From assembly GCA_000818945.1 (NCBI GenBank), contig KN805371.1, forward strand, positions 1,364,696 to 1,428,695: a stretch of 64,000 bases of DNA, in the 5' to 3' direction. Both the position numbers and the translations under genes were made by a program. Source of the DNA: Schizochytrium sp. CCTCC M209059. Taxonomy: Eukaryota > Sar > Bigyra > Thraustochytrida > Thraustochytriidae. The notes under the pieces are model-generated. The model saw only the letters and a program-made list of their open reading frames with translations. It had not been told where the DNA came from and ran no database searches. Below, piece after piece: positions 31,951 to 43,176 of this stretch; the first letter of the stretch is position 1, and each line of letters starts with the position of its first letter.

Positions 31951-33932
31951 TAGGGATTTGAAACGAGAAAAAAGTTTTGAAAAAGATCTGAAGATTGAAT
32001 ATGGGTCATGGTAATCATTGTATAGAGTAGTGAGAAACTCACTCACTTGCTGACTGACGCTTCTTAGATAGGCTGTGAATGAGATGCCAAAAACGCAACG
32101 CAAACGTTAGTTTCCTTCTTCTTCTTCTCTCTCTCTCTCCTCGGTGAACTCGCCACCCGCTCTCGTAGGTGTTGTCGATAAGCAGCGCTGATGGTGTCCC
32201 ATCAGATTGCAGTTAAAAAATAAGCGATCATCAAGAGTTGAAATCAGACAGCTCCAGAAATGTAGTCCTCCTCGGGATCACGCGCTACTTTTCGACAAAA
32301 GCACCCAGCCTCCCAGCCATCCACCCGTCTTGGCATCCGCGACTCTCCTCCAAGTGCACATTATTGAGCAATGTGCCATGAGAAGCCTCAGTTCTCCAAA
32401 ATGATGTCCGCACAAAAGTCAATAGAATCTCAGAGCAGATCTTGATAAATTGGTTGTCCTCCTTGGCATTCTCACAAGCAAATCCCTCGCACCACGGCGC
32501 TCTCTACCTTCTCGCTCACTCAGTCTCTTTTCCTTTCTACTACAACAAAAGGGAAAACTCGCTCGTCCAGCGTACGAATGTCTGCGCACTACCGGTCACG
32601 GCGCCAATCCCCACGTAGAAAGTCCTCTGCAAACGACAAGCATCTGCAGCGACCTTTCATGCGGAGCGACCCGGACTCGGTCCAAAAGGGCCTCGTCCAC
32701 GTCGAGCGCCGCGCACAACGCCGGCAGCGCGAAGTCGGCCTCATCTCAAGCGAGACGAGGCCACTCTTCATCTGGCACCGGCATGAAAGTCTCGGCGGCG
32801 TCTACTCGCGTCCGGACCCAAAACGGGCCTACAGACGCGCCGCCACGAGACTGATTAATGGTGCGCTGTTCCCGTCCGCCGCCTTCTCGCCCTCTCGCCC
32901 TCTCGCCCTCTCGTCCCCTCGTCCGCCCGCACGCCTGCCCACCCTCTCCATCCTTCACCTACCTTGCGTCCGCTCGAAGTCTCCTCGGCGGCGTTGTGGA
33001 TATGCATGCCCAGCTTTTTGCGTGGCTCCTCGCGCTCCGGCTTGCGCCGTGTCCACCCACGCACCTCCTAGCTCGTTATTAGTTTAAATAGTAGAATATG
33101 TTCTCCGTTCTGTAAGCGTTCTTACCTTGAGGAAACCCAAGAGGTGTCTCTTGGCCGGTGGATGAACGAACCAATCATTCGCTGACATGGCTTTTTCGCT
33201 GCCAGCCGTTTGGCAAGGCTTTTGCCCGTAAGATTACGGGAAATGGGAGAAACTTTCGACCTTGCTTTGAAACTTTGAAGAAGGGACTTTTTCGACTAGG
33301 CCTAGTGTGTGAGAATGTATGTTTCGGAGTCTTGATCAGCAGAAGAGTACGTATAGGCCTGAAGCAGGTATGCAGACGGTCCTCTTGCTGGTCCTTTTCG
33401 ATCCACTATACTTTTTGAAAAGGCCGTATATCCCCTCACCCCATCCTGACGGGCATCAGACTAGCTGATCGGATAGCGGGCCTATCCTTTCTTTAAAAGC
33501 ATGCTCGAATCTGGCGAAAATTCTCCCCCTTTTTTTTTTTAAAGTACATTACGACATAACTCGAGATCAATTTACTCTGGCGATGATCTCGAGAGAGAAA
33601 GTCATTCCACGGTAGCTTTGACACGTCGCTGGCAGCTTGTATAGCATCATCACAGGCTCCCGTGGAAAGCATGCGATATCATCTCTGGCTTTGCTCTGGC
33701 CTGGAAAAAAAAAAATGCATGCTAAAATGGTCCTGTGGCAGTAGGCCTGCAGTGCCAGTGGGTAGTGGCGGCTACAAAGCAGAGAGTAAGCGCGACGCGA
33801 AGGGACACGCGCGTGCGCGCGCTCAAGAGACCGTAGAGGCGCGCCAAAGGCGGCGCGCACGTTTGATCTACTTTTCAACGCGGCGCTCTCGTGACTCGAA
33901 ACTTCGCCACGAGCCAGCCGCTCGCCACAAAG
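31951..33932. other. Long intergenic region, no gene supported
   Basis: Nearly 2 kb between the divergent HFM1 and eIF2B beta genes. It has several short frames, none recognisable. Features seen are a CTTCTTCTTCTCTCTCTCTCTC run near 32117-32139, a CTCTCGCCCTCTCG repeat near 32887-32918 and homopolymer T/A runs at 33530-33541 and 33704-33714. The AT-richer stretch 33070-33700 looks like ordinary non-coding DNA. An unannotated small or spliced gene cannot be excluded. Confidence 0.45.
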
Positions 33933-35177
33933 ATGGCTGAGGTGGTCGCCGCCCAGGCCGATGCCGACCGCTTGAACGCAGCCGGTGCCGCAGAGGCGCG
34001 AAGCCAGGCGGTGAAGGCAGACGCAGAAGTGCTCAAGGCCGCACTCGACTCCTCGAAAACGACCCGCGGCCTCGCGGCGCGCATGGACGATCTCGTGACC
34101 CGGCTGAAGCGGCGCAGGTTCAAGAGCTCGTCATCCCTTGTAAAGGAGACACTCGATCTCTTGCAGCTGCTCGTGAACGCCAAGAATTGGTCTGGCGCCC
34201 GTGAGATGTTACAAGCAGTTCGCGCGTTCGGCAGACGTCTGGTTCGCGCGCGTCCCGTTGAGCTCGTTGTAGGAAACGTCTTTCGCCATGTCATCCACAT
34301 GGTCAAGGAGGAATACTTTATCATGCTGCAGTCCACGCAAGACAAGGCTCTCTCCGAGGCGGCCGTCACGGGCGAGGTTGTGAACGAGCTGGACCCCAAG
34401 GGAGACATTTTGCCGAACCGCGACCTCGGCATCCGCATCGAGGACATGGCCGAGATCCCGGACTGGAACGTGCGCTCTGCCGCCGCAAACGTCATCGCAG
34501 ACACCGTTGCTGAGCTCGAAAACATCATGGAGCCCATCTCTTCACAGGCCCCGGATCACATTCACGCGCATGAGACCATCCTCGTTTATGGTGATTCGGG
34601 CTCGGTACTTGGTTTCCTCAAGGCTGCGCGTCGCCAGCGCGAGTTCCGCGTCATTGTTGCGGAGGCCGCGCCCGATTTTGGCGGCCAAAGCATGGCGCGT
34701 AAGCTCAGCACGGCCGACCCGGCGCACCCAGGTGACCTGGCCATCTCTACCATGGTGATTCCGGACTCAAACATTTTTGCCATTATGCCTCGCGTAACCA
34801 AGGTCATTGTCGGCGCGCGGGCTGTCATGGCCAATGGTGGTCTCATCGCTGAAGCTGGCATGCACATGGTCGCCTTGGCGGCGCGCCAACACGCCGTCCC
34901 TCTCATGTGTGTCACGGGACTTTACAAGCTCTGTCCCCTCTATCCGTACGACCGTGATTCCTTTATCGACCTCAAAAGCCCAGGGCCGACTCTTCCGTAT
35001 GCAAAGCTCGGCGAGTTCTCTGACCGCATTCAGGTTCTTACTCCAAGCTGCGACTACGTTCCGCCGGGCCTCGTTGATGTACTCATTACGAACAATGGAG
35101 CCCACCAGCCAAGTTACGTTTACCGACTTTTGTACGAGCAGTATGACACGAACGCCGAGGAAGATCTCCTGCTCTAG
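33933..35177 (+). CDS. EIF2B2: Translation initiation factor eIF2B subunit beta
   Basis: 414 residues from the ATG at 33933. An upstream in-frame GTG at 33891 was ignored. The N-terminal ~150 residues are helical and the C-terminal half is the Rossmann-like fold shared by the eIF2B alpha/beta/delta regulatory subunits. Beta identity is shown by FRVIVAEAAPDFGGQSMA, IFAIMPRVTKVIVGARAVMA, NGGLIAEAGMHMVALAARQH, DYVPPGLVDVLITNNG and the terminal PSYVYRLLYEQY, which track human EIF2B2 through to its end. The protein is part of the decameric guanine-nucleotide exchange factor for eIF2, the target of inhibition by phosphorylated eIF2-alpha in the stress response. Length agrees with the family, with a modest Ala-rich insertion early on. 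No intron. Confidence 0.95.
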   Translation: MAEVVAAQADADRLNAAGAAEARSQAVKADAEVLKAALDSSKTTRGLAARMDDLVTRLKRRRFKSSSSLVKETLDLLQLLVNAKNWSGAREMLQAVRAFGRRLVRARPVELVVGNVFRHVIHMVKEEYFIMLQSTQDKALSEAAVTGEVVNELDPKGDILPNRDLGIRIEDMAEIPDWNVRSAAANVIADTVAELENIMEPISSQAPDHIHAHETILVYGDSGSVLGFLKAARRQREFRVIVAEAAPDFGGQSMARKLSTADPAHPGDLAISTMVIPDSNIFAIMPRVTKVIVGARAVMANGGLIAEAGMHMVALAARQHAVPLMCVTGLYKLCPLYPYDRDSFIDLKSPGPTLPYAKLGEFSDRIQVLTPSCDYVPPGLVDVLITNNGAHQPSYVYRLLYEQYDTNAEEDLLL

Positions 35178-35609
35178 ACGTTAACCTAGGCGAGGCGTTG
35201 ATGATTCTGCACACCATTCTGATTTTTTTTTCTCCTTTCTCTTTTGCTTGTTGTCCTGCTTCACTTCGTATCCAAGACACATGAAGCGGCAGCTTCTTAT
35301 GGGCTAGGGTACGCGTGGTATATAGGGGCAAAGAGCTTGGAGTATTGCCTGCCTGGAAACCGTGATAGGAGTGATATCACAAGTTATTCAGGCCGACTTG
35401 GCGCTGATGGCCTTGCGTTACGATTCTCTGCGTGAGACTCATGTTCTTCTCGAAGACTACATTTTACACCAAGCTGTGTGCACGCGAAAAATCGCCTCGG
35501 AGACGTTTGGCCTTACGATGTATAAAAGAGAGAAAAAGGAGAATAACGTACGACGCACAAGATCGAATTAGGAACACAAAAAAAAGTGTATGAATACAAT
35601 TACTCATCT
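35178..35609. other. 3'-3' intergenic region
   Basis: About 430 bases between convergent eIF2B beta and the DUF2039 gene, AT-richer than coding DNA. No feature recognised. Confidence 0.5.
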
Positions 35610-36533
35610 CTACTCCGTCGTCTGCGCTTCGTCGAGCGCTGCTGACGCAGACTCCTGTTGAACGGGCGTGCTAGCAAAGGTCACCTGTTTACCATCCTCC
35701 AACGGCTTGGCATCCTCAGAATTGTCAGCAACAGCTTCCTCCCCACCAGTTTTAAGAATAGGCTTGACATCGGCCGAAGTTTCGGCCTTGATAATAGTTT
35801 GATCTGGCAACAATTTGTGCGCTTCTTCGTCTGCTGGAACAGGGGCTGCCACAGGCGTAAGAAGTGGTGCTGCTTCGACGTCTTTGGCAGCTGCTTCAAG
35901 TTTCAAGACATGATCATCACCGTCAGCATCCGTCTCTGCCTTGCTTCCTGATGCGTCGCTCTCGCCGTCTTCTTCTTCTTCTTCTTCTTCTTCTTCTTCT
36001 TCTTCTACGTCGTCGTCGTCGCTGCCGTCTTCGTCATCATCATCATTCAAATTTTTGATCAAAAAGACACCCTCACTTTGCCTGTAAATCGCAATGGTGC
36101 CTTCGTCAAGCTTGCGCAGAATCGACCTCCGCTGGCGCTCGCGGAGAGTGGCCAAGTAGCGCTCAATTTCAGGCTCAGTGGCACGAGGCAACATTGCTGT
36201 CTCGTCGGAGCTCTTTTTCCCCTCAGGGAGCGGATCGATGCACATGGGGCAAACGTGCTTTTCCTTGGCACAATCATCGCAAATGAGGTGGTATGCGCGC
36301 GAGACAACGTGCTCCTTGTTGCAACGCTGGCATTTGCGCGGCATTTTGATGGGTTTGTATTTGCGAAATTTTTTGCGCCACTCAATTTTTTCATCGCATC
36401 GATCGCACAGACCGTGGTGCTGGATGCTCAAAATGTGCGCCGTCTTCTTCGATCCCTTGTTGTGCTTGTATGCAAAGGTGTTCTGGTGCTTCTGGCCCCG
36501 GTGCCGCCCGCGATCGCCTTTCGCTGAGGACAT
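35610..36533 (-). CDS. DUF2039 / C9orf85-like zinc-binding protein
   Basis: 307 residues from the ATG at 36533. The first ~100 residues match the DUF2039 family (human C9orf85): GQKHQNTFAYKHNKGS, then LCDRC, a basic KPIKMPRKCQRC, CDDC and CPMC. These supply four Cys-x2-Cys pairs, presumably binding two zinc ions. The biochemical role of the family is not established. A long tail follows that is absent from the short animal protein. It has an acidic run of Asp and then twelve Glu encoded by a CTT/GAA microsatellite (35984-36006), and a disordered Ala/Glu-rich end. The core domain call is firm, and a nuclear or nucleolar location is guessed from charge only. The gene is divergent from the importin gene, with ~470 bases between starts. 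Confidence 0.88.
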   Translation of the reverse strand: MSSAKGDRGRHRGQKHQNTFAYKHNKGSKKTAHILSIQHHGLCDRCDEKIEWRKKFRKYKPIKMPRKCQRCNKEHVVSRAYHLICDDCAKEKHVCPMCIDPLPEGKKSSDETAMLPRATEPEIERYLATLRERQRRSILRKLDEGTIAIYRQSEGVFLIKNLNDDDDEDGSDDDDVEEEEEEEEEEEEDGESDASGSKAETDADGDDHVLKLEAAAKDVEAAPLLTPVAAPVPADEEAHKLLPDQTIIKAETSADVKPILKTGGEEAVADNSEDAKPLEDGKQVTFASTPVQQESASAALDEAQTTE

Positions 36534-37001
36534 GTTCTTTCCCTCCGCGACCCGCTCACGACCTGGGCAGGCAGGGCAAGGAGCGTTCCGTCTCCTCTCG
36601 CGCCGAAAGAAAACGCGCCGCGCCCAGCCCGACCTGCTCGTCTGCCTGCTTGCCTGCCTGCTCGATCTCCGCGCCGCGCCGTGTCGCGTCGCGTTACGAG
36701 GCTCAAGAGTCTGTTTGGGTCCCGAGTCTTGGCCACTCGTGGCGGCTCATACTTCGCGCCTGGCGGAACGCTATACCGTTCTACAATATAGCCAAGGAGG
36801 GGCCGCGGTGGACCAGTGGTGGCGCCTCGAGGTCGAGCAAAAGGACTCGCTCGAGGCCTGGCAAGCGGGCAGGTAGACGGGCACGCAGGCAAAGCGGAAG
36901 GCCGCGAGGGCGTGGCGAGGCAGCCTGAGTCGCGAGAGAGATCGTAGTTCCCCGGGGATCAAGAGAAACAGCGCGCAAGGCGAGGAGAAGGAGCTCGAAA
37001 C
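36534..37001. other. Divergent intergenic region
   Basis: About 470 bases shared as upstream region by the DUF2039 (-) and importin (+) genes. GC-rich, and the frames through it are shadows. Confidence 0.5.
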
Positions 37002-40000
37002 ATGGCGGACGATGCGCAAACCCAGCAGCTCGAGCAGGTTCTGCTGCGTATCAACGTGCCCAACACCGAGGTCGTCAAGGAGGCGGAAGCCCAGGTGCGC
37101 CAGGCACTCAGGAGACGCGAGTTCGTAGTGGCGATGCTTAAACTGCTCCGGTTTTCGCAGCATGTGGCGGTTCGACAGCTGTGCGCGGTCCTCCTGCGTC
37201 TGCGACTCGGCGAGGTCTGGTCCTCGCTGGCGCCAGAAGTTCGTGTAGAGGCCAAACAGTTCCTGCTCGAGGCACTCGCTGCCGAACCGGAGCGTATCGT
37301 TTCACTCAATACCACATATGTCGTCTCTGCAGTTGGCAAGCGAGAAATGCGCGAGGCAGGCATTCAGGGCTGGCCCGAGCTCCTCCAGTTCCTGCAGCAG
37401 CTTGCCCAATCGCAGGCGCCACAGCAGCAGGAGCTGGCCATGCGCCTCTTCTTTGCGCTCACGGAAACCGTGGGCACGGTTTTTCAGCCGCACTTTGCGG
37501 ATCTGCGTCAACTGTACGGCGGTCTTTTGCAAAACGCGCAAGATTCCCGTGTTCGTGTAGCCGCACTCAAGGCCGCCGGTGCTCTCGTTGAATTTCTTAG
37601 CACTGGGGAAGACGTTCTCGTATTCCGCGACCTAGTGCCCCTCATTGTACAAGGCCTTGAGGCCAACTATCGGGACGAGGCCGTGGCCATCCAGGTGCTC
37701 GACGTCCTCAACCAGCTTGCGGAAAGCCCGGTCCCGATTTTGAACAAGTCTGTCAAGAACCTGGTCCAGGTCCTGCTTGCGATTCTTCGCAGCAGCGATG
37801 AGGAGGTGGAAAGTGGCATCAAGGATGCCGCGGGTGTCACGCTTGCCACCGTCATGGCTTGCAAGTCGCGCTTCATCGTCAAGCATTCACTCGTGAGCCC
37901 GATCCTCGAGACCTCGATTCATGTCCTTGCTGCCGAATACCCGCGCTTCGTGTCGACCATTTCCCACCAGGAACTCTCGCAGGCCCAGCTGATGCAGATG
38001 CAACAGGACCAGCAAGCGGGCGACCATGGGGAAGGCGACGAATCCGACGAGGAACTTGGCGCCGGTCAACTTGGCCCGCGTCTCATCTCCGCTCTCACCA
38101 ATAGTGTTGCATCACGTCATGTGCTTTCCTCCATCGTCACTGTTGCGTTTGAACATCTCGCGAGACAGGACGCGGCGCAAGGGAGCAATGCAGTGCCAAA
38201 TCAATGGCTTGGTCTAAGCCTGCTTATTCACTCAACGGCCGGTCTTTCCGAGGAATATGCCAAGACCGAAGTCCTTGAAACAATGCTTCAGCGCGTGGTA
38301 CCCATCGCACAGTCGAGCTCATCAGCGATTTTGCGCACGACGGCGCTCATGTGTCTGACAGAGTGGGTGGAATATCTCGCGCCAAACATTTGGATCTACA
38401 TGCCGCAATTGCTTCCGCATGCAGTGCAGCTGCTTGGAGACCAAAGCGTGGTTGTACGATCATGCGCGTGCGATTTGATTGAGCTCATTTCGGACGACAT
38501 TGATGAGGACGTCTTGGCACCTTATCTGGCATCGCTCGTGCGAAACCTGTTGACCCTTGCCGTCAATGGCGTCAACGTGTCTATTCAGTCCACGGCGTTG
38601 TCGGCGCTAAGCAGCGTCATGGTCACGGCTGGACCTGCCTTTATGCCATATTTCGATGATGCACGCAGGGTGTTGGGCCAGCTCTCTTCGCTCGAGGATG
38701 AGCCCTTGTTGCAGGTACGCGGGTACGCCACAGCGGCCTACGGCAGCCTTGCGCTTGCGTGCTCGCGTCCGGACGAAAACCGTAATGGCGAGACGAACTT
38801 GGCGCGCTTCAGCCCGCTCGTCACGGACTTGCTGGCCAAGGCAAGCAACGGTCTCGACTTTGAGGACATGGAGCTCAATCGTTTGACCTATGCCATGCTC
38901 GGAAACTTGGCTTCTGCCTTTGAGGAACAAGTGGAGCCGTGCGTTGACCAGATGGCCGAAATTCTCGTTCTCGCTCTTTACATTGACGATAGTATCGAGC
39001 TCAATGTGCAGGACCCGGAGGGCGTCCTCGTACCCGACAGTGTTCGCAACAAGTTTGGTGCGGACCTGGACGAGGGCGATGGCGCCGACGATGAAGGCCT
39101 TGCGAACGGCGCGGACGATGATGACGACGATGTAGGCGACGGCGCTGCTCTCGGCGTGCGGTACGAGTACTCGGTGCGAATGGAGGTGATTGAGGCCAAG
39201 CAAGCCGCGCTTACGGCGCTTGGTCAGCTCGTCGAGAACGCGCCGAGCAGTAAGCTGCCGGTATTTCTCGACGCGAGTCTGGATGCCTGCATTCGCATGC
39301 TCAGCCATGTTCATGAGGAGACCAAGGCGTGCGCATTTGAAACGATTACGCAAATCCTTGGAGGCTACGCGCAAGCGTATCCGCTTCCCCCTCTTAATGA
39401 GGAGGCCCAAGAGGAAGCAGTGCAGTGGGCAGAGACGTCGTTTCGCGAGGTAGACCCAGGCCGGCGCTGGCGCGTTGGTTTGCCAGCTCGCTATGAAGTG
39501 GATCCCAAGACTATGGGGGTGATCGAGACCAAGCTCAAGCCTAACTGGTTCGAAGTCATTGCAACGGAGCGAGACAAGGCCGTCGTGGCCTCGGCGTTGA
39601 CAATGATGGAGAAGATGGTGGCCTCGTTCGGCCCGGTCGTTGTGGCAAGCGATTTAGAAAGTGTCCTCAATGTCTGTGTGCAGGTGCTCCAAGGCAAGGC
39701 CACTTGCCAACGACTTGACCACCTCGATTTTGATGATGATGATGATGACAATGAAAGCGCGGGGCGCGGAGCTGGTGCTGCCTTTGACGATGGTGACGAT
39801 GACGAAAACGGTGCAGGGCGCTCTGGTGTCTCCCTCATGGAGGCAGTGTGTGATCTCTTGGGCATGCTTGGCCAGGCAGTTGGCCCCGCCTTCAAGTCGT
39901 ACGCTGGTCCTGTGGTGGGCGCACTCTTACATAAGGCCAAGCAGGGTGGTGCTCCAGGCGCAGCAACGGGAGCTATCACCCCTCGTCAAGTCACGATCTG

Positions 40001-40706
40001 CGGCGCGCTTGCCGAAATTACAGATGGCCTTGGGCCCGGAGGCTGCGCGCCATTTGCGCGAGAGCTTATCATGTATGCGGTGCCGCTCCTGAGCTGCGAG
40101 CTGGCGTTGGCACGACGCAACGCAGCATTCTTGCTGGGCACTGCGGTCGCTCTCGCGGGAAGCACGCTGCAGAGCGACGGTGAAACGCTCATGAAGCTAC
40201 TTCAAGCACTCGAGCCTTTGTTGGGCGAGGCGGCCGAGGTGGACCGTGCTGCTGCGGAAGCGCGGGCCGAAGACCGCAGCCTGCCCTTTGAGATTACCGA
40301 TGTTCAAGCTGTGGTCGATAATGCGTGCGGTGCTGTCTCACGGCTCCTGATGCGCGCTGATCCGGGCGTGCTTCCGGTCGAGCGCATTTTCCCCTCGTTG
40401 TTGCAAATGCTGCCATTGCGTTTTGATCTTTCGGAGAACTTTGCCGTGTGCGCGTGCATGCGCATGTGCGTACAATCCTCGGATGCGGGTGTGCAGGCTC
40501 AGGTACGCTCTCATTTGGGCGCGCTTGTTTCTGCCATGGCACAGACGCTGGTTGCAATGGATGACGAAGACGCTGTGTCTCAGCTTTTGGCGAAGCGCCA
40601 AGTGGTTCAACTCTTTCAAGCTCTACTTGCTCAGGATAAGGACCAGACAATGCGTCTCATTGCATCGCTGCCTGCTGACCAAGCTGCTCAGGTCCAAGCT
40701 TTGTAG
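37002..40706 (+). CDS. IPO4: Importin-4/Kap123-type karyopherin beta
   Basis: A single exon of 1234 residues built of HEAT repeats along its whole length. The N-terminus (LEQVLLRINVPNTEVVKEAE, then VRQLCAVLLRLRLGEVW) and the following ERIVSLNTTYVVSAVGKREM are typical of the importin-4/importin-5/Kap123 group and fit importin-4 best. Midway there is an acidic insertion (around residues 690-710, DDEGLANGADDDDDDVGD), then YEYSVRMEVIEAKQAALTAL, where importin-4 homologues carry the cargo-binding acidic loop. A second acidic insert lies near residues 905-935. It would carry histones and ribosomal proteins through the nuclear pore with RanGTP-dependent release. Somewhat longer than human IPO4 (~1081) because of the acidic inserts. 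Confidence 0.88.
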   Translation: MADDAQTQQLEQVLLRINVPNTEVVKEAEAQVRQALRRREFVVAMLKLLRFSQHVAVRQLCAVLLRLRLGEVWSSLAPEVRVEAKQFLLEALAAEPERIVSLNTTYVVSAVGKREMREAGIQGWPELLQFLQQLAQSQAPQQQELAMRLFFALTETVGTVFQPHFADLRQLYGGLLQNAQDSRVRVAALKAAGALVEFLSTGEDVLVFRDLVPLIVQGLEANYRDEAVAIQVLDVLNQLAESPVPILNKSVKNLVQVLLAILRSSDEEVESGIKDAAGVTLATVMACKSRFIVKHSLVSPILETSIHVLAAEYPRFVSTISHQELSQAQLMQMQQDQQAGDHGEGDESDEELGAGQLGPRLISALTNSVASRHVLSSIVTVAFEHLARQDAAQGSNAVPNQWLGLSLLIHSTAGLSEEYAKTEVLETMLQRVVPIAQSSSSAILRTTALMCLTEWVEYLAPNIWIYMPQLLPHAVQLLGDQSVVVRSCACDLIELISDDIDEDVLAPYLASLVRNLLTLAVNGVNVSIQSTALSALSSVMVTAGPAFMPYFDDARRVLGQLSSLEDEPLLQVRGYATAAYGSLALACSRPDENRNGETNLARFSPLVTDLLAKASNGLDFEDMELNRLTYAMLGNLASAFEEQVEPCVDQMAEILVLALYIDDSIELNVQDPEGVLVPDSVRNKFGADLDEGDGADDEGLANGADDDDDDVGDGAALGVRYEYSVRMEVIEAKQAALTALGQLVENAPSSKLPVFLDASLDACIRMLSHVHEETKACAFETITQILGGYAQAYPLPPLNEEAQEEAVQWAETSFREVDPGRRWRVGLPARYEVDPKTMGVIETKLKPNWFEVIATERDKAVVASALTMMEKMVASFGPVVVASDLESVLNVCVQVLQGKATCQRLDHLDFDDDDDDNESAGRGAGAAFDDGDDDENGAGRSGVSLMEAVCDLLGMLGQAVGPAFKSYAGPVVGALLHKAKQGGAPGAATGAITPRQVTICGALAEITDGLGPGGCAPFARELIMYAVPLLSCELALARRNAAFLLGTAVALAGSTLQSDGETLMKLLQALEPLLGEAAEVDRAAAEARAEDRSLPFEITDVQAVVDNACGAVSRLLMRADPGVLPVERIFPSLLQMLPLRFDLSENFAVCACMRMCVQSSDAGVQAQVRSHLGALVSAMAQTLVAMDDEDAVSQLLAKRQVVQLFQALLAQDKDQTMRLIASLPADQAAQVQAL

Positions 40707-41722
40707 AAGATTGTTGCACGCAAAATTGTCGCATCAAGCAAAACGCTGTCCAAACGACGGGTGAGCAAGCATGACCAAGGATTTGCAGCCAATGCCATTA
40801 TTGCTTGCTTGCTTGCTGGCTGTCTGGCTGTCTGGCTGGTTGGCTGGCTGGCCACATATGAGCGACGTACCTTACTGCTCTGAAGCTGATAAACGAAAAA
40901 TGTTTGCCGAATTGTATTGGTTAGAAAGTGGCAAAAGATCACTGGGACTTGAAGTTTAGGTCGCTGACAAGTGAAACGCCTTATGAGACAATGCGCTAGA
41001 CCCGGATAGGACTAGAATTCAGCTGAATGGAAGCCAAGAAGTAAAAGGGGGAAGATGAAGGATGATGGGCACTCTACTCGGAGGCATTGATCGAATTGAG
41101 GAAAATGCGAATGAAGAGAGGAGAGGAGAGGAAGTCATTCAATAGACATAGCGACGAACTCCGTGGATCAATACGGTCGTGATTGAAGTTGTCGATAGAA
41201 AGAAATAAAGGAATGGCCCCAACATCCGCAGTATAGAATGGAGTTCGGTATCGTTGGGGAAGGGGGTTCTCTGGAGGCTTTGACAATATGACGAGGCTCC
41301 GGCAGGAAAAACTAGCCCAACAGGAAAGAAACAGTTCAAAAAGGGTGCGCGAACTCACTACGTATAAATTTGTAACGACGCTTGACTGCTCGTCGCTACT
41401 AGAAAGGCTGGTGTTCACATCACATCACATCTCGTCTCATCACATCATAAAGATGCCACAATGGCTACAATCTCGGTCGACACGCATCATCATTCGTGTC
41501 GGTCATGGCGAGAAGATATTACGCGAGAACGAAAGCGACAGTGCCCAAACCTCGATGATACCTACACCAAGCAGGCAGGCAGGCAGGCAGGCCAGACCTG
41601 GCCTCATTTTTGGACTGAGTCGACGCAAAAAGGTGACACAAGGCTGCGTCGAGGTGTCGATGCGACAATATGCAATTGGCGTAGCCAGGAAGGGGAAGAA
41701 GGGGAAGACTCGTCGGATGAGG
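40707..41722. other. Convergent intergenic region, no gene
   Basis: About 1 kb between the importin and AMPK beta 3' ends. It contains a GGCTGGCTGTCT-type run near 40804-40853, a CACATCACATCA run near 41416-41446 and a GGCA run near 41573-41590. The small frames are unsupported. Confidence 0.5.
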
Positions 41723-42517
41723 TCAGGTCGCTCCTCTAGCCCGAAGTTTTTCTGCGGCAGCAGCAGCTCTACCAACGATTTTGGCGTCGGGCAGAGGACT
41801 ATAGAACACTGTCGTGACGAACTTCTCCTTGTAGCGTTGCGTGACGCCAAGTACCATGAGGTTCTCCTTGATGGCGCTGCAGTACAAATGATTCAGCGTG
41901 ACATGCTCAGGGACCTGCATGGACTTTGCCACGAGACAGTCGTCGGTTTGAGGCGTGTTGAGAATAATGTGCCGCAAGTGCGGGGGCAGCGGAGGAGGCT
42001 CTTTGGCGTACCACTGCGGATCCTCCGGGTCGGGGTGGAAGTTACCGTACAGGCTGTCGTCGGTGATGTGGTCTTTGTTATGCAAAGACTTCATGTCTGC
42101 TCCATATGTCTCCTTGAAGTCGCTGAGGTCTACAAAGTTGTTAATGTTCCCATAGGGATCGGCGACAGTTGGCTGCTCGGGAGCAAATCGCCATTCGTCG
42201 TCGACAATGAATTTATAGGCGTGTTTGCCTCGCTTGAGTTCGCGAATGTACAGAAAGTCGTTCCCTGACCTCCTCATGGGGATCTTCTCCGTCCAACGGT
42301 TGAAGGTCCCTGTGATGTACACGTTGCGGCCGCCTCCGTCCCAGCGAAAAACCATGGGGATCTTGTCGTCCCTTTCGAGCTCGGCGAGCAGTTCGTCGAC
42401 CTCTTCTTCGCTAATGTTTGTTCGAGACATCCGCGAGGCGTTTTCGATTTGCTCGCGGTGCGCGGGGGGCTGTGCAGGACGCGGTGCAGATGATGCAGCG
42501 TCGGATTCTTGCGCGTA

Positions 42518-42563
<46 letters not shown>

Positions 42564-42870
42564 TGATCTTGCGCGCTGGTTCCAGTGCCTCCGTATTGGC
42601 TGTTGTTCGAGGATGAGGAGGATGAGGCGGGATTCGTATCATACATTGTCTTTGCGTTTCCGGAGGACGACTGCGTCCTGCCGTCTGTCTGCCCTGCGTT
42701 GTTTCCGGGCGCTGATGACGAGGCCGATGCGGGATGATGTGGCGGGTGCGCTGCTGATGACGCGCCCTGGCCGTGCGCAGACCCGCTGCTTCCGTCTCCC
42801 CGAGCTCCTCCTTGATCTCGCTTGCCTGCGGCGGTCGGCGCGGCGGCAGCGGCAGCAGCAGGCGCTGGCG

Positions 42871-42906
<36 letters not shown>

Positions 42907-43138
42907 ATGATGCTGACGACGACGACGATGACGACGCTGTCGCGTGCGGGTCCTGCGAGGCCCTCGCCGGGCTGGACTGCTTGTTCGCAGGGCGCTGGGC
43001 GTTGCTGGCAGACGCCGCCGAGGCGCTGCCGGCGCCCGTGGACGTCGAGGGCCTCCTCCGCGTGTTCTCAAAGCGGGGTCTCCCGTTCTCGCCCAGGCCC
43101 AGGCCGGCCTCGTCCTCCTTGCCCACGAGGTTCCCCAT
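41723..43138 (-). CDS. AMPK beta subunit (CBM48 + ASC domain)
   Basis: 471 residues from the ATG at 43138. The start is supported by MGNLVGK, an N-myristoylation-type sequence as in animal and plant beta subunits. Residues ~10-255 are low-complexity (poly-Ser, poly-Ala, and a ~17-residue poly-Gln encoded by CAG/CAA at about 42517-42565). The glycogen-binding CBM48 lies at about 258-340 (FRWDGGGRNVYITGTFNRW, then HAYKFIVDDEWRF). The ASC domain at about 370-465 (LNHLYCSAIKENLMVLGVTQ, then YKEKFVTTVFYSPL) binds the alpha and gamma subunits. The protein is the scaffold of the SNF1/AMPK energy-sensing kinase. Only 38 bases separate the ATG from gap 2, so the promoter is mostly missing from the assembly. 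A related CBM48 sequence lies ~3.2 kb away at 46330-47380. Confidence 0.93.
42517..42565. repeat. (CTG/CAG)n coding poly-Gln microsatellite in AMPK beta
   Basis: Near-pure CTG repeat on + (CAG on the coding strand) with CAA interruptions at both ends, giving about 17 glutamines in the disordered N-terminal half of AMPK beta. Confidence 0.95.
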
Positions 43139-43176
43139 GGCGCTCCCGCGCGCGGCGGGCTCGCGCGGCGCTCCGA